In this document: piece by piece, positions 8,913 through 17,964 of the stretch
Layout: every line of letters begins with the position of its first letter
Position numbering within the stretch: the stretch's first letter is position 1
Origin: an uncultured Pseudomonadales bacterium
Lineage (GTDB): Bacteria; Pseudomonadota; Gammaproteobacteria; Pseudomonadales; Pseudohongiellaceae
Length of the DNA: 64,000 nt
Assembly (NCBI GenBank): GCA_947259995.1
Contig: CAMYOK010000006.1
Coordinates: 186,001-250,000, forward strand
Direction: 5' to 3'
Position numbers and translations under genes: made by a program
Notes under the pieces: generated by a model
Told to the model about the DNA's origin: nothing
What the model saw: only the letters and a program-made list of their open reading frames with translations
The model's database searches: none

Positions 8913-10137
8913 GATTGCCTGGAAGAGCTTAATGAACCGTAAGCTAAGCGTTGCGTTAACCTTAGCCTCTCTGACAGTCAGTATCATCATTGTCATTAGT
9001 GTTGAGCATATTCGTAGCCAGGCACGAGAGAGTTTCAATCGTACCGTATCCGGTGTAGACCTTATTGTCGGCGCTCGCACCAGCCCAATAAATCTACTCC
9101 TGTACTCAGTATTTCGCATAGGCAACGCTAGTAATAATATCGGCAGTGAAAGTTATGAGCTTATCGCAGGAGACCCGCGCGTTGCATGGACGATTCCATT
9201 ATCTTTAGGTGACTCGCACCGCGGTTTTCGGGTTGTCGGAAGCAACAATAATTTTTTCGAACATTTTCAATATGGCACCCAACAGCATTTGAGTTTTTCT
9301 CAAGGCAGTGGCTTTACTACCGCTTATGATACCGTGCTTGGTGCCCAGATCGCGAAGCAATTGCAATACCGTGTTGGTGACAGCATCACCCTGTCTCACG
9401 GCATAGGCGAGGTCAGTTTCAGCAACCATGAGAGCACTCCGTTTCGCATCACCGGAATCTTAGCGGCCACTGGCACACCTGTTGACCAAGCATTACACGT
9501 GCCCTTGGAGGGGTTAGACGGCGCCCATGGCATAGTGCACGATGATCACCATGAGCACAGCGTAGTTGACGAACATCACCATATTGCGAGCTCAGAGATT
9601 ACCGCATTTATGTTAGGCCTAAATTCGCGTATGAGCGTGTTTGAACTGCAACGAGCAATTAACGAGTACGATGGTGAAGCTTTGACTGCGATCCTACCCG
9701 GTGTAGCCCTGGCCGAGTTGTGGCAAGTGATGGGCACTGTCGAGAATATTCTCGCAGTGATTTCGGCACTAGTCATGCTTGCCTCTTTGCTTGGCATAGC
9801 CACCATGCTTCTCTCTTCCATGCGGGAAAGGCAGCGCGAGATCTTTCTTTTTCGCTCCGTTGGCATGCATTCGAGCTCAGTCTTTTTATTGATTGAGATA
9901 GAAGCTTTATTGATTACTGCAGCGGCGAGTGTTGCAGCAATAGCCTTGGTGAGCATAGCGCTTACGCTAAGCCAGACATGGCTCAGCCAAGAGTTCGGTC
10001 TATTAATAGACACTTCGCCGTTGAGCTCTAATATAGCGTTCTATATCGGCATTATTTTTCTGGCCTGCTCGGTTTTGTCACTTCTTCCTGGCATTGCCGC
10101 TTACCGAAGCTCCTTAGGCACACAACTTAAATTCTAA
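8902..10137 (+). CDS. FtsX-family ABC transporter permease with histidine-rich periplasmic loop (zrgC-like)
   Basis: A 411-residue permease. One transmembrane helix follows the N-terminus (MFFKIAWKSLMNRKLSVALT), a large periplasmic domain spans about residues 45-265, and three helices close the protein, as in LolE/MacB/FtsX permeases. The periplasmic domain contains an eight-histidine cluster (about residues 209-227, DGAHGIVHDDHHEH and DEHHH), a likely metal-binding loop. The start ATG 8902 has a GAGG site and overlaps the ATPase gene by 11 bases. The Vibrio Zrg permease is, as I recall, of this type. No periplasmic ZrgA (DUF2796) homologue is present in the window, so either it is elsewhere or this system differs. 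Confidence 0.88.
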   Translation: MFFKIAWKSLMNRKLSVALTLASLTVSIIIVISVEHIRSQARESFNRTVSGVDLIVGARTSPINLLLYSVFRIGNASNNIGSESYELIAGDPRVAWTIPLSLGDSHRGFRVVGSNNNFFEHFQYGTQQHLSFSQGSGFTTAYDTVLGAQIAKQLQYRVGDSITLSHGIGEVSFSNHESTPFRITGILAATGTPVDQALHVPLEGLDGAHGIVHDDHHEHSVVDEHHHIASSEITAFMLGLNSRMSVFELQRAINEYDGEALTAILPGVALAELWQVMGTVENILAVISALVMLASLLGIATMLLSSMRERQREIFLFRSVGMHSSSVFLLIEIEALLITAAASVAAIALVSIALTLSQTWLSQEFGLLIDTSPLSSNIAFYIGIIFLACSVLSLLPGIAAYRSSLGTQLKF

Positions 10138-10343
10138 ACGCGACCAAATAGTGCCAAAACTTATCGCCAGCCCATTTTTTGTGCACAGTCCTTTAAAGCT
10201 GCAAAAATCTTTGCGCGCGTGAAAGACATGCAAGACTTGCGCGTTTACCGCCACAACTACACTTTCCCTTATAAAACAATACGTCAAACAAAGTCTTCTC
10301 CATTTTAGAATAATGAGTATTTTTCAGCTCACTGACCCTAAAT
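10138..10343. other. Intergenic region upstream of amidohydrolase promoter; no gene seen
   Basis: About 200 bases between the permease stop and the sigma-54-like promoter of the amidohydrolase. No convincing terminator, RNA or reading frame was recognised. Activator binding sites would be expected here. The only visible oddity is a GC-rich patch with two GCGCG-containing words around 10213-10250. Confidence 0.4.
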
Positions 10344-10360
10344 GTGGCACACATCCTGCT
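10344..10360 (+). promoter_or_regulatory. Candidate sigma-54 (-24/-12) promoter of the first amidohydrolase
   Basis: GTGGCACACATCCTGCT has TGGCAC at -24 and CTGC at -12 with GG-N10-GC spacing. The predicted transcription start is about 80 bases before ATG 10449. It is nearly identical to the sdaA candidate. Confidence 0.65.
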
Positions 10361-10448
10361 CTAACATAAGTTGAGTTTTGCTAAAACCCTTTTGCGCACC
10401 CACAACTCTAGAACCCACTGAACTGTATTTTTTAGGGATGAATTTCTT

Positions 10449-12083
10449 ATGAGGCTAATAAAGACAATGAAATGCTCAACTTTATTCAAACGCACTCTAC
10501 TCACCACTGCACTGCTTTGCCCGATTGCTCAGGCACCTCTATCATTTGGGCAAGACCTAAACATGTTGAAAGACGAGTTGGCCGTTAACATCGAAGGCCG
10601 CGCTAAACTAGTGCAAGAGATGGTGGACTCAATTTTTAGTTTTGCAGAACCGGGATTCCAAGAGTTCGAAACATCGGCCTATATCACAAATATTCTCGAA
10701 CAAAACGGTTTCGAAATCGAAATGGGTATCGCCGGTATCCCCACAGCCTGGACAGCGGTATGGGCAAATGGTGATGGCCCAACCATCGCCTTAGGTAGTG
10801 ACATCGATGCCCTTCTCGGCTTGTCACAGCTCCCTGGTTCCCCTGAGATTCAGCCTCTAATTCCTGGCGCTCCAGGCCACGGCGAAGGCCACAATTCTGG
10901 CATGCCCGCAATGGTTGCAGCGGCACTCGCGGTAAAAGACTTAATGCTCGAACATGGCATCGAAGGTCGATTAAAAGTGTGGCCTGGGGTGGCTGAAGAA
11001 TTACTGGCGACGAAAGCATTCTTCGTGCGTGATGGCGTATTCGATGACGTCGATGCCAATATTTTCTCGCATGTTGGTCGCGATCTTAGCACCTCATGGG
11101 GCGCCACAGGTGGCAACGGTATGGTGTCTGTGGAATATACCTTCCACGGAAAAACGGCACATGGCGCCGGCGCACCCTGGGCGGGACGTAGTGCATTGGA
11201 CGCTGTTGAAGTGATGAACTATGCATGGAATATGCGACGTGAACATTTACCCCTAACACAGCGTTCGCACTACATCATTAGCAACGGAGGTGGTCAACCG
11301 AATATCGTTCCTGATGTTGCCTCGGTTTGGTATTACTTCCGCGAACAGACCTTCGAGTCAGTACGTGCACTTTTTGAAACAGGTAATACAATATCAGAGG
11401 CCGCCGCGATGGCCACTGAAACAACCGTAAGCCGTCGTATTCTTGGTTATGCCGCCCCGCAACACGGGAATAAACCGATGGCGGAAGCAGCGTATAGGAA
11501 CATCGAGATGGTTGGCTTACCAAGTTGGAGCGAAGAGGACATTCAATTCGCTCGTGCTGTGCAGCAACGTAATACGACTTCTTTCGTTGACTATATGGGC
11601 GGTGAAGTCTCCCCGTTGGTAACAGAGCTCGGTGGACTCTCGACGCCAGAGACACGCGGACCTGCAATGGGCGGTGGCTCCGATGACATCGGTGACATCA
11701 TGTGGACTGTTCCTACAATCACAGTACGCTACCCTTCGAATGTTCCTAATACCACCGGTCACCACGTGACCGCTGCGATGGCGATGGCGACACCAATTGC
11801 CCATAAAGGGGCTGTGACTGGTGCAAAGGTCGTTGGCATGACAGTGCTTGACCTACTGCTTGACCCAACACTTCTCTCATCGGCACATGACTATTTCGAT
11901 AATGTCCAAACCAATGGAATGACCTACGCACCTGTGCTTTCCGCGGAAGATGTTCCGGCGATTCACTTGAACACAGAAATTATGGATCAGATGCGTCCGC
12001 AAATGCGAGAGTACTACTACGATCCATCACGCTATGACAACTACCTAGAGCAATTGGGAATCGATTACCCACCACAGCAGTAA
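10449..12083 (+). CDS. AbgB-like M20D amidohydrolase, exported (copy 1)
   Basis: A 544-residue zinc-hydrolase-like protein related to the p-aminobenzoyl-glutamate hydrolase subunit AbgB, with an N-terminal export signal (to about residue 35). Family motifs seen: GSDIDALLG (about 116-124), GHGEGHNSGM (143-152), PGVAEELLATK (179-189), SHVGR (about 206), GKTAHGAGAPW in the dimerisation domain, GGSDDIGDIMW and IAHKG near the C-terminus. In AbgB and related enzymes the second motif is GHGCGHN, where Cys and His bind metal. Here Cys is replaced by Glu146, also in the paralogue that follows. Likely hydrolyses an amide or N-acyl amino acid in the periplasm; the real substrate is unknown. AGGGATG precedes the start. 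A sigma-54-like promoter lies upstream and a tandem copy downstream. Confidence 0.9.
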   Translation: MRLIKTMKCSTLFKRTLLTTALLCPIAQAPLSFGQDLNMLKDELAVNIEGRAKLVQEMVDSIFSFAEPGFQEFETSAYITNILEQNGFEIEMGIAGIPTAWTAVWANGDGPTIALGSDIDALLGLSQLPGSPEIQPLIPGAPGHGEGHNSGMPAMVAAALAVKDLMLEHGIEGRLKVWPGVAEELLATKAFFVRDGVFDDVDANIFSHVGRDLSTSWGATGGNGMVSVEYTFHGKTAHGAGAPWAGRSALDAVEVMNYAWNMRREHLPLTQRSHYIISNGGGQPNIVPDVASVWYYFREQTFESVRALFETGNTISEAAAMATETTVSRRILGYAAPQHGNKPMAEAAYRNIEMVGLPSWSEEDIQFARAVQQRNTTSFVDYMGGEVSPLVTELGGLSTPETRGPAMGGGSDDIGDIMWTVPTITVRYPSNVPNTTGHHVTAAMAMATPIAHKGAVTGAKVVGMTVLDLLLDPTLLSSAHDYFDNVQTNGMTYAPVLSAEDVPAIHLNTEIMDQMRPQMREYYYDPSRYDNYLEQLGIDYPPQQ

Positions 12084-12110
12084 CTCGCTTGGCTCTAATC
12101 AAACCACAGA

Positions 12111-12143
12111 AGAGCTTACAGGTTTGCACTGCAAGCTCTTTTT
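12111..12143 (+). terminator. Terminator or attenuator between the tandem amidohydrolase genes
   Basis: AGAGCTT pairs with AAGCTCT across a 15-base loop and is followed by TTTTT. It could reduce read-through into the second amidohydrolase gene, whose ribosome-binding site starts about 10 bases later. Confidence 0.6.
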
Positions 12144-12165
12144 ACTCTTTAAAAAGGAAGGAAAT

Positions 12166-13800
12166 ATGTCAGCATTCTTGGTCATGCATCCCCTTGCGAT
12201 ATTTTCAAAGCGTCGCCTCGTTAACGCACTGGCACTTAGTAGCTTGTTGCTATGCCCTGCCGCATTTGCGCAATCGGCTAGCGAACTAAAAACGCAAGTT
12301 CAGAGTAATATCGATGGCCGCGCCAAACTAGTTCAGGAGATGGTCGATTCGATTTTCAGTTTTGCAGAACCTGGTTTTCAAGAGTATGAAACGTCTGCCT
12401 ATATTACAGCTATACTCGAAGCGAATGGCTTTGAGATTGAGATGGGGATATCTGGTATTCCCACCGCATGGACCGCGGTCTGGGCCAATGGCGACGGTCC
12501 TACTATCGCCCTTGGCAGTGATATAGACGCCCTGCTCGGTTTATCGCAACTTCCCGGTTCAGCCCATATCCAGCCTATCGTGCCCGGTGCTCCAGGTCAT
12601 GGCGAAGGGCATAATTCTGGTATGCCTGCGATGGTAGTCGCTGCATTGGCAGTCAAAGACCTAATGCTCGAACATGGTATTGAAGGAAGATTGAAAATTT
12701 GGCCAGGCGTGGCCGAAGAACTTCTTGCCACTAAAGCCTATTATGTTCGCGATGGAGTATTCGATGATGTCGACGCCAATATTTTCAGCCATGTAGGCCG
12801 AGAACTGCAAACATCTTGGGGTGCGACGGGCGGCAATGGCATGGTGTCGGTCGAGTACACCTTCCATGGTAAAACCGCCCACGGTGCCGGTGCACCATGG
12901 GCGGGACGCAGTGCACTGGATGCAGTCGAGCTGATGAACTACGCATGGAATATGCGCCGCGAACACTTGCCACTCTCCCAACGTTCGCACTACATCATCA
13001 GCAATGGCGGTGGTCAGCCTAATATCGTGCCTGACGTTGCCTCAGTTTGGTATTACTTCCGTGACCTTACGTTCGAATCGGTCCGCACACTGTTTGAGAC
13101 AGGTAATACCATTTCAGAAGCGGCTGCACTAGGCACAGAAACTACAGTCTCGCGTCGCATCTTAGGTTACGCAGCGCCAATGCATGGCAACAAAGCGATG
13201 GCTGAAGCAGCATATGAAAATATCAAAATGGTAGGTATGCCAAAGTGGAGCGAGGACGATATTATTTTCGCGCGCTCAGTGCAGCAGAACAACACAACAT
13301 CATTTGTCAGCTATATGAATGAAGGCAGTTCGCCATTAGTGACAGAGATAGGACAGCTGTCTTCTCCTGACACCCGTGGTCCTGCGATGGGTGGCCCTTC
13401 AGATGATATTGGTGACGTGATGTGGACAGTCCCCACTATTACTATTGGCTACCCTTCTAATATTCCAAATACCACGACTCACCATGTGACTGCGGCTATG
13501 GCGATGGCTACTCCAATCGCTCATAAAGGAGCAACTGCCGGAGCAAAAGTCGTGGCTATGACAGTCTTGGATCTATTGACCGATCCCACTTTGTTAACAA
13601 AAGCGAAGGATTATTTCGACAATGTTCAACTCAATGGCACCTCCTATGCCCCCGTACTCTCGGCAGAGGATATGCCAGCGATTGAGCGCAATGTTGAGAT
13701 CATGGAGCAGATTCGCCCGCAAATGCGTGAGTTCTATTACGACCCCGCACGCTTTGATAGCTATTTAGAGCAGTTAGGGATTGATTATCCCCCACAGTAG
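12166..13800 (+). CDS. AbgB-like M20D amidohydrolase, exported (copy 2)
   Basis: A tandem paralogue of the previous gene, also 544 residues and alignable without gaps through nearly all of the mature part. The signal sequence differs (MSAFLVMHPLAIFSKRR, then a hydrophobic segment ending AFAQ) while the catalytic domains keep GHGEGHNSGM, PGVAEELLATK, SHVGR, GPSDDIGDVMW and IAHKG. The same Cys-to-Glu change is present. ATG 12166 is chosen over an in-frame ATG 42 bases upstream because AAGGAAGG lies just before it and the signal peptide follows. Duplication with retention of both copies suggests two related substrates or a dosage effect. It may share the upstream sigma-54-like promoter despite the intervening hairpin. 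Confidence 0.9.
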   Translation: MSAFLVMHPLAIFSKRRLVNALALSSLLLCPAAFAQSASELKTQVQSNIDGRAKLVQEMVDSIFSFAEPGFQEYETSAYITAILEANGFEIEMGISGIPTAWTAVWANGDGPTIALGSDIDALLGLSQLPGSAHIQPIVPGAPGHGEGHNSGMPAMVVAALAVKDLMLEHGIEGRLKIWPGVAEELLATKAYYVRDGVFDDVDANIFSHVGRELQTSWGATGGNGMVSVEYTFHGKTAHGAGAPWAGRSALDAVELMNYAWNMRREHLPLSQRSHYIISNGGGQPNIVPDVASVWYYFRDLTFESVRTLFETGNTISEAAALGTETTVSRRILGYAAPMHGNKAMAEAAYENIKMVGMPKWSEDDIIFARSVQQNNTTSFVSYMNEGSSPLVTEIGQLSSPDTRGPAMGGPSDDIGDVMWTVPTITIGYPSNIPNTTTHHVTAAMAMATPIAHKGATAGAKVVAMTVLDLLTDPTLLTKAKDYFDNVQLNGTSYAPVLSAEDMPAIERNVEIMEQIRPQMREFYYDPARFDSYLEQLGIDYPPQ

Positions 13801-13826
13801 AAAAGTTTCGGCGTTGTAAGTTTTCG

Positions 13827-13859
13827 GGTCCACTTTGCTTTATGCACGTGGACCTTTTT
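13827..13859 (+). terminator. Rho-independent terminator after the amidohydrolase pair
   Basis: GGTCCAC and GTGGACC form a perfect 7-base stem with a 14-base loop followed by TTTTT. It separates this transcript from the convergent DUF885-like gene. Confidence 0.85.
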
Positions 13860-13878
13860 GATCGCTAGTTATTATGTT

Positions 13879-15192
13879 TCAAGACTCAGTACTGACATAG
13901 TTGAGCACTGCCGTTTGGTTCTCTTCGATAATGGTTTTCAGCACCTGCCATGGGCTTCGCCCTGTTTCCTCGACCTGCCTTTCAACGTAGGCAGCGATCC
14001 TTACCTTTGCGATTGTATAAGCGGCGGCGTAGGCACCGAAACGATCCGAAAACGCTAGCAATTGATTCGGACTCGAGACGAGTGCCTCACGCTCTAAACG
14101 AAAGGTTGCACTCGCAGGTGGGATGGTCCGGTCATTGTAGTCGCGAAGAATCGCCACAGTGGCCAATGAAATTTCGTCAAGCAATTCACGCACACGATTG
14201 TATTTGACAAAATCTAAACGTTGAAGTCCCGCAATGGGGGCTAGAACTTCTTGTTCAAATTGGATGCGCTGCTGCGTTGGGAAAGCCAAGCCAACAGCAT
14301 AGTTCGCCGCTCCTTCACGCAATGATGACTCGGGCGAACGTAGAAGCACGAGAGTATCCTCGGGCAACGGGTTCTTACCATTGGCTTGTTCAACAAACAC
14401 ATACTGCGCGTGGTGTCCCGCATATCCTTCATGACACGCCACATCGATTGCCGATGACAAATAACCCATTCCCATAGGATTCATGCGCAATAGGCTTTGA
14501 GCATTGCCTTTGAACTCGTGCCAAGGCTCCGCTATATCTTGCGTCCATTCGACGGTCATCATCTCATTCTCAGGGAATGACCAATGGGCTTGCGCTAATG
14601 ACTCGCACTCTTCTAACGCGCGAGCCACAACGGCTTCGCGTTTATCTGCGGGGACAATATATTGATTTCTGAACTGCGCTAAACGGTAAGCGATTGCGCC
14701 GCTGCCTGGCAACATCTCCTCTAACTCTTCGCGATAGGCATTAACATCAATACTGTCAATGTCGCTAAGATCAATTCCGAAAAGATTATTGGCCTGTTCT
14801 GCATAGCTCAGTGTGGAATCTTCTTGTAAAGACTCCATCACTGCCTTAAGTGCGACGACTTTATTTTCGAGGCTTGCCTGCCTTGCTAGAGGAGACTCCA
14901 ATTCAAGACTTACTATAGCCGTTATCAACTGTTCGCTGTCTTGAATGAGTTGCTCTAGAGTTTTATTGCTTATTTTTTCTCGGTTATCTAATGCCTTTGG
15001 CCCAAAATAGATATCCACTTCGCCGTTGTGCAGAGTATCAAGCGCCATCGCAATCTCAACATACTCCTCAGCGTAATTTTGCAAGGCTTGTTCAGGGCTA
15101 GAGTTAGCGAACAGTAAATACCCTGTGGCCCCAACTGCAGCCGCAGCAGCAATCAACATGGAGAGTTTTTTGCGTGTTTGAATTGCAGGCAT
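13879..15192 (-). CDS. DUF885-like putative metallopeptidase, membrane-anchored
   Basis: A 437-residue protein with an N-terminal signal anchor (hydrophobic segment about residues 10-29). It has H254-E255-GYAG-H260-H261, matching the spacing of the HExxPGHH motif of DUF885 proteins except that the proline is alanine. E293 in REGAANYAV corresponds to the EGWA glutamate thought to be the third metal ligand. Both fit a zinc-peptidase fold facing the periplasm, but the overall match to DUF885 is distant and no substrate is known. It is the last gene of the operon with the MacB-type transporter, starting 8 bases after the preceding permease, so it probably processes something handled by that transporter. 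Confidence 0.7.
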   Translation of the reverse strand: MPAIQTRKKLSMLIAAAAAVGATGYLLFANSSPEQALQNYAEEYVEIAMALDTLHNGEVDIYFGPKALDNREKISNKTLEQLIQDSEQLITAIVSLELESPLARQASLENKVVALKAVMESLQEDSTLSYAEQANNLFGIDLSDIDSIDVNAYREELEEMLPGSGAIAYRLAQFRNQYIVPADKREAVVARALEECESLAQAHWSFPENEMMTVEWTQDIAEPWHEFKGNAQSLLRMNPMGMGYLSSAIDVACHEGYAGHHAQYVFVEQANGKNPLPEDTLVLLRSPESSLREGAANYAVGLAFPTQQRIQFEQEVLAPIAGLQRLDFVKYNRVRELLDEISLATVAILRDYNDRTIPPASATFRLEREALVSSPNQLLAFSDRFGAYAAAYTIAKVRIAAYVERQVEETGRSPWQVLKTIIEENQTAVLNYVSTES

Positions 15193-15200
15193 ACTCTAGA

Positions 15201-16514
15201 TCACTCCGTACGCAAGGCGTCGATAGGATCTAACATTGATGCACGTCGTGCAGGGTAGATCCCGAACACTAGCCCGACCAATGCGGCAATACCTATAGCA
15301 ATGACTGTAGAGATGAGTGAAATAGTGGCAGGCCATCCTAGAGACCAAGCGACCACTTGTGCAGACAGTAGACCAAGCAATAAGCCCACCACCCCTCCCA
15401 CAACACTTAAAGTAATTGATTCGATCAAAAACAGCATCGCGACATCACCTGAACGTGCGCCAGTCGCCATGCGTAAACCAATCTCGCGAGTTCGTTCTGT
15501 AATTGCGACTAGCATGATATTCATGATGCCAATGCCGCCGACAATCAAAGAGACAGCGGCAATGCTGGCCAGCAAGGCCGTCATAGTGTTACTAGCCCTA
15601 TCAAGTGTGTCCGACATCTCATCCAGAGTTACTTCATCGAGTTTGGGCAAGTTTGCTAAAGCAAAGGCAGCCGCTGGGGTGTAAAGTCCTTTCGTTAATG
15701 CTTGTGCCGCTTGCGTCTCGACAGTAAAGTCATTGGGTTCCAGCATACCATCGGCTTGCTCAATATCGCTGATGCCATGGCGGGCACGAAGCATTAGCTT
15801 CACCTGATCTGCGATAATTGTTGTTTCACCCGCTTTTTCGGCTGCTATCGTAAAAGAATCCACATAGGAGTTTCCCATACTTGTTTGCAATGTTTGCCAA
15901 GGCACAAACAGGACATCGGCATGGTCATCGGCATTGCCATCGGTCACTCCGACAACGGTGTAGAGCATATCTCGCACTTGTACAAACTGCCCGATAGGGT
16001 TGCGCTCACCGTATAGCTTTGTCGCTAAGTTCTGCCCTAATACAGCTTCCGGTGCACCCGTATCACTGAGCATATCACCACGGAGCATCGACCAAGTGTA
16101 GATCTCGGAGAAGTTACTCGCGACACCTTGGACTCTGACAAATTCACGCGTGTCGCCTGCCGTGATAAAAGTGCGCAGAGATATTCCTGGGCTTAGCGCG
16201 CTAATTCCTGCTACTTCCGTGAGAATCGCTTCGGCATCATCATAGATAAGTGTGTTTGCCGCACCTTTACCAGAGGCAATACCCACGCTCTTGCCGCCAC
16301 GAGTGTAATTACCGGAGCGAACAAACACGATATTGGTCCCTGCCGAGCTGACTTCATTCTCGACTGAACCGCGAGCGCCTGTGCCAAGTGCCACCATTGT
16401 GAGCACGGCTGCAACCCCTATGATGATACCTAACATCGTTAGTATGGTACGAAGTGGATTACGCGCTAAGGAGCGGATCGCAAGTTTAATATTGACTGGA
16501 AGCATCGCAGACAT
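15201..16514 (-). CDS. MacB-type ABC transporter permease (third of three)
   Basis: A 437-residue permease with one N-terminal helix (AIRSLARNPLRTILTMLGIIIGVAAVLTMV region, about residues 10-40), a MacB-type periplasmic core domain (about 45-290) and three C-terminal helices with the FtsX-domain sequence GGIGIMNIMLVAITERTREIG. It lacks the fused ATPase domain of true MacB and would depend on the ATPase encoded at 19970-20719. A GGAG site lies before ATG 16514. It is the third of three homologous but clearly diverged permeases in one operon. Substrate unknown. Confidence 0.9.
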   Translation of the reverse strand: MSAMLPVNIKLAIRSLARNPLRTILTMLGIIIGVAAVLTMVALGTGARGSVENEVSSAGTNIVFVRSGNYTRGGKSVGIASGKGAANTLIYDDAEAILTEVAGISALSPGISLRTFITAGDTREFVRVQGVASNFSEIYTWSMLRGDMLSDTGAPEAVLGQNLATKLYGERNPIGQFVQVRDMLYTVVGVTDGNADDHADVLFVPWQTLQTSMGNSYVDSFTIAAEKAGETTIIADQVKLMLRARHGISDIEQADGMLEPNDFTVETQAAQALTKGLYTPAAAFALANLPKLDEVTLDEMSDTLDRASNTMTALLASIAAVSLIVGGIGIMNIMLVAITERTREIGLRMATGARSGDVAMLFLIESITLSVVGGVVGLLLGLLSAQVVAWSLGWPATISLISTVIAIGIAALVGLVFGIYPARRASMLDPIDALRTE

Positions 16515-16530
16515 TCATAACTCCAAAACG

Positions 16531-17964
16531 TTACTCAAATTTAAGGGCGACAACGGGATCTAAACTAGCGGCACTGCGGGCAGGCCCATAGCCAAAGATA
16601 ATGCCAGTGAATGCCGCCATCGTTACAGCAATCAACAGCATCGAAGGCGAGATTGAAGTGGCCCAGTGCATAGCATTGCTTGCAATATACAAGCCTGCCG
16701 AGCCTAGAATTAGTCCTAGCACGCCACCAAGAGCCGCAAGCGTTACAGCCTCCACTATGAACTGGACGAGTACATCGTTCATACGTGCGCCCATCGCCAT
16801 TCTAAGACCGATCTCTCTACGCCTTGAGGCAACAGAAACCAACATGATATTCATGACGCCTATGCCACCCACTAACAGAGAAACAGCGGCAGCAGCACTA
16901 AGAAGCAGCGTGAACGTACGTCCTGCCTGGCGCAGGCTCTTTGCCATCTCTTCCCATGAGGCAAGCTCGAACTCCACAACATTAGAATGTACTGCCCGAG
17001 CTAAACGGGGGTCGGACCCCATGCCGGGCATCGCACTGACACTTTGCGTCTCCACTCTAAAATCATCCAGTGTGTCGTCAGCAAGCCCACGCAGCTCCCG
17101 CAGAGATTCGCGAATGTTTTGCGCAACTAGTGTCGTCGTCGCGACGGAACGAGTGCGTACACTAATCTCATCAAAGCTCTGCGTATCTAGTAACTGCATC
17201 GCGAGTGTCAACGGCATGTATACTGTAGGCACAATGATGGCGCTCGTTGTTTCTTCACCATCGTCAATGATGCCGACCACCGTGACGTCTTTTCCACCCA
17301 ATGGAAGTTGCTGCCCTATGGCCTCAGTGTGGGGCCAAATCTTTTGCGCTATCGCCTTATTGACAAGCATGACAGCGGCCCCATTTTCTTGTTCGGACTC
17401 TGAAATGGCGCGCCCATCTATCACTTTCCACGCTTGCATGTCTTGCCATGCATTTTGAAAGCCGTAGATTCGTGCAATACGTACCGGAGGGTTCTTGTCG
17501 GCATCCGTCGATAGATTGCCCGTGACAATGGCGGCGGCGGCACGCACATCCTCAATATCATTCGACAACATGGCAAGTTCATCATTGCGCAAGGGGTAAG
17601 CCGGACTACGCACCTTGGTAATCTTCACTGGGCGCTGAGACTCATTCACCATGCCGCTACCTTCCGCATTACCTATGGCAAGCATTTCGGAATCGATCAA
17701 TCGCGACTCGGAAACCTCACCCCCTGAGCTGTCCTGCCCTCCATTGGCCTGTGCGAGCAATTGAAAATTGCCAGCACGAATACGAATCATCGTTGGGCCA
17801 GCGCTTTCGATCTGAGTTTCTATCTGTTCTTGCGCGCCTCTTCCTAAGCCGGAGACAAGCACCACCATGGCGATGCCAATACTCATGCCACTAAGCGTTA
17901 GCATCGCTTGCAGGCGGTTCTGCAACAATGCTTTTAAGGCCATTCTGAAACTAGTGTCCAGCAT
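16531..17964 (-). CDS. MacB-type ABC transporter permease (second of three)
   Basis: A 477-residue permease with the same layout as its neighbours: N-terminal helix after MLDTSFRMALKALLQNRLQ, periplasmic core (about 45-350), and three C-terminal helices including GGIGVMNIMLVSVASRRREIG. The start overlaps the end of the His-rich protein gene by 14 bases, indicating translational coupling. The periplasmic domain is longer than that of the 437-residue partner. No ATPase domain. Operon context suggests a hetero-assembly of permeases driven by one ATPase, since FtsX-type permeases work in pairs. Confidence 0.9.
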   Translation of the reverse strand: MLDTSFRMALKALLQNRLQAMLTLSGMSIGIAMVVLVSGLGRGAQEQIETQIESAGPTMIRIRAGNFQLLAQANGGQDSSGGEVSESRLIDSEMLAIGNAEGSGMVNESQRPVKITKVRSPAYPLRNDELAMLSNDIEDVRAAAAIVTGNLSTDADKNPPVRIARIYGFQNAWQDMQAWKVIDGRAISESEQENGAAVMLVNKAIAQKIWPHTEAIGQQLPLGGKDVTVVGIIDDGEETTSAIIVPTVYMPLTLAMQLLDTQSFDEISVRTRSVATTTLVAQNIRESLRELRGLADDTLDDFRVETQSVSAMPGMGSDPRLARAVHSNVVEFELASWEEMAKSLRQAGRTFTLLLSAAAAVSLLVGGIGVMNIMLVSVASRRREIGLRMAMGARMNDVLVQFIVEAVTLAALGGVLGLILGSAGLYIASNAMHWATSISPSMLLIAVTMAAFTGIIFGYGPARSAASLDPVVALKFE

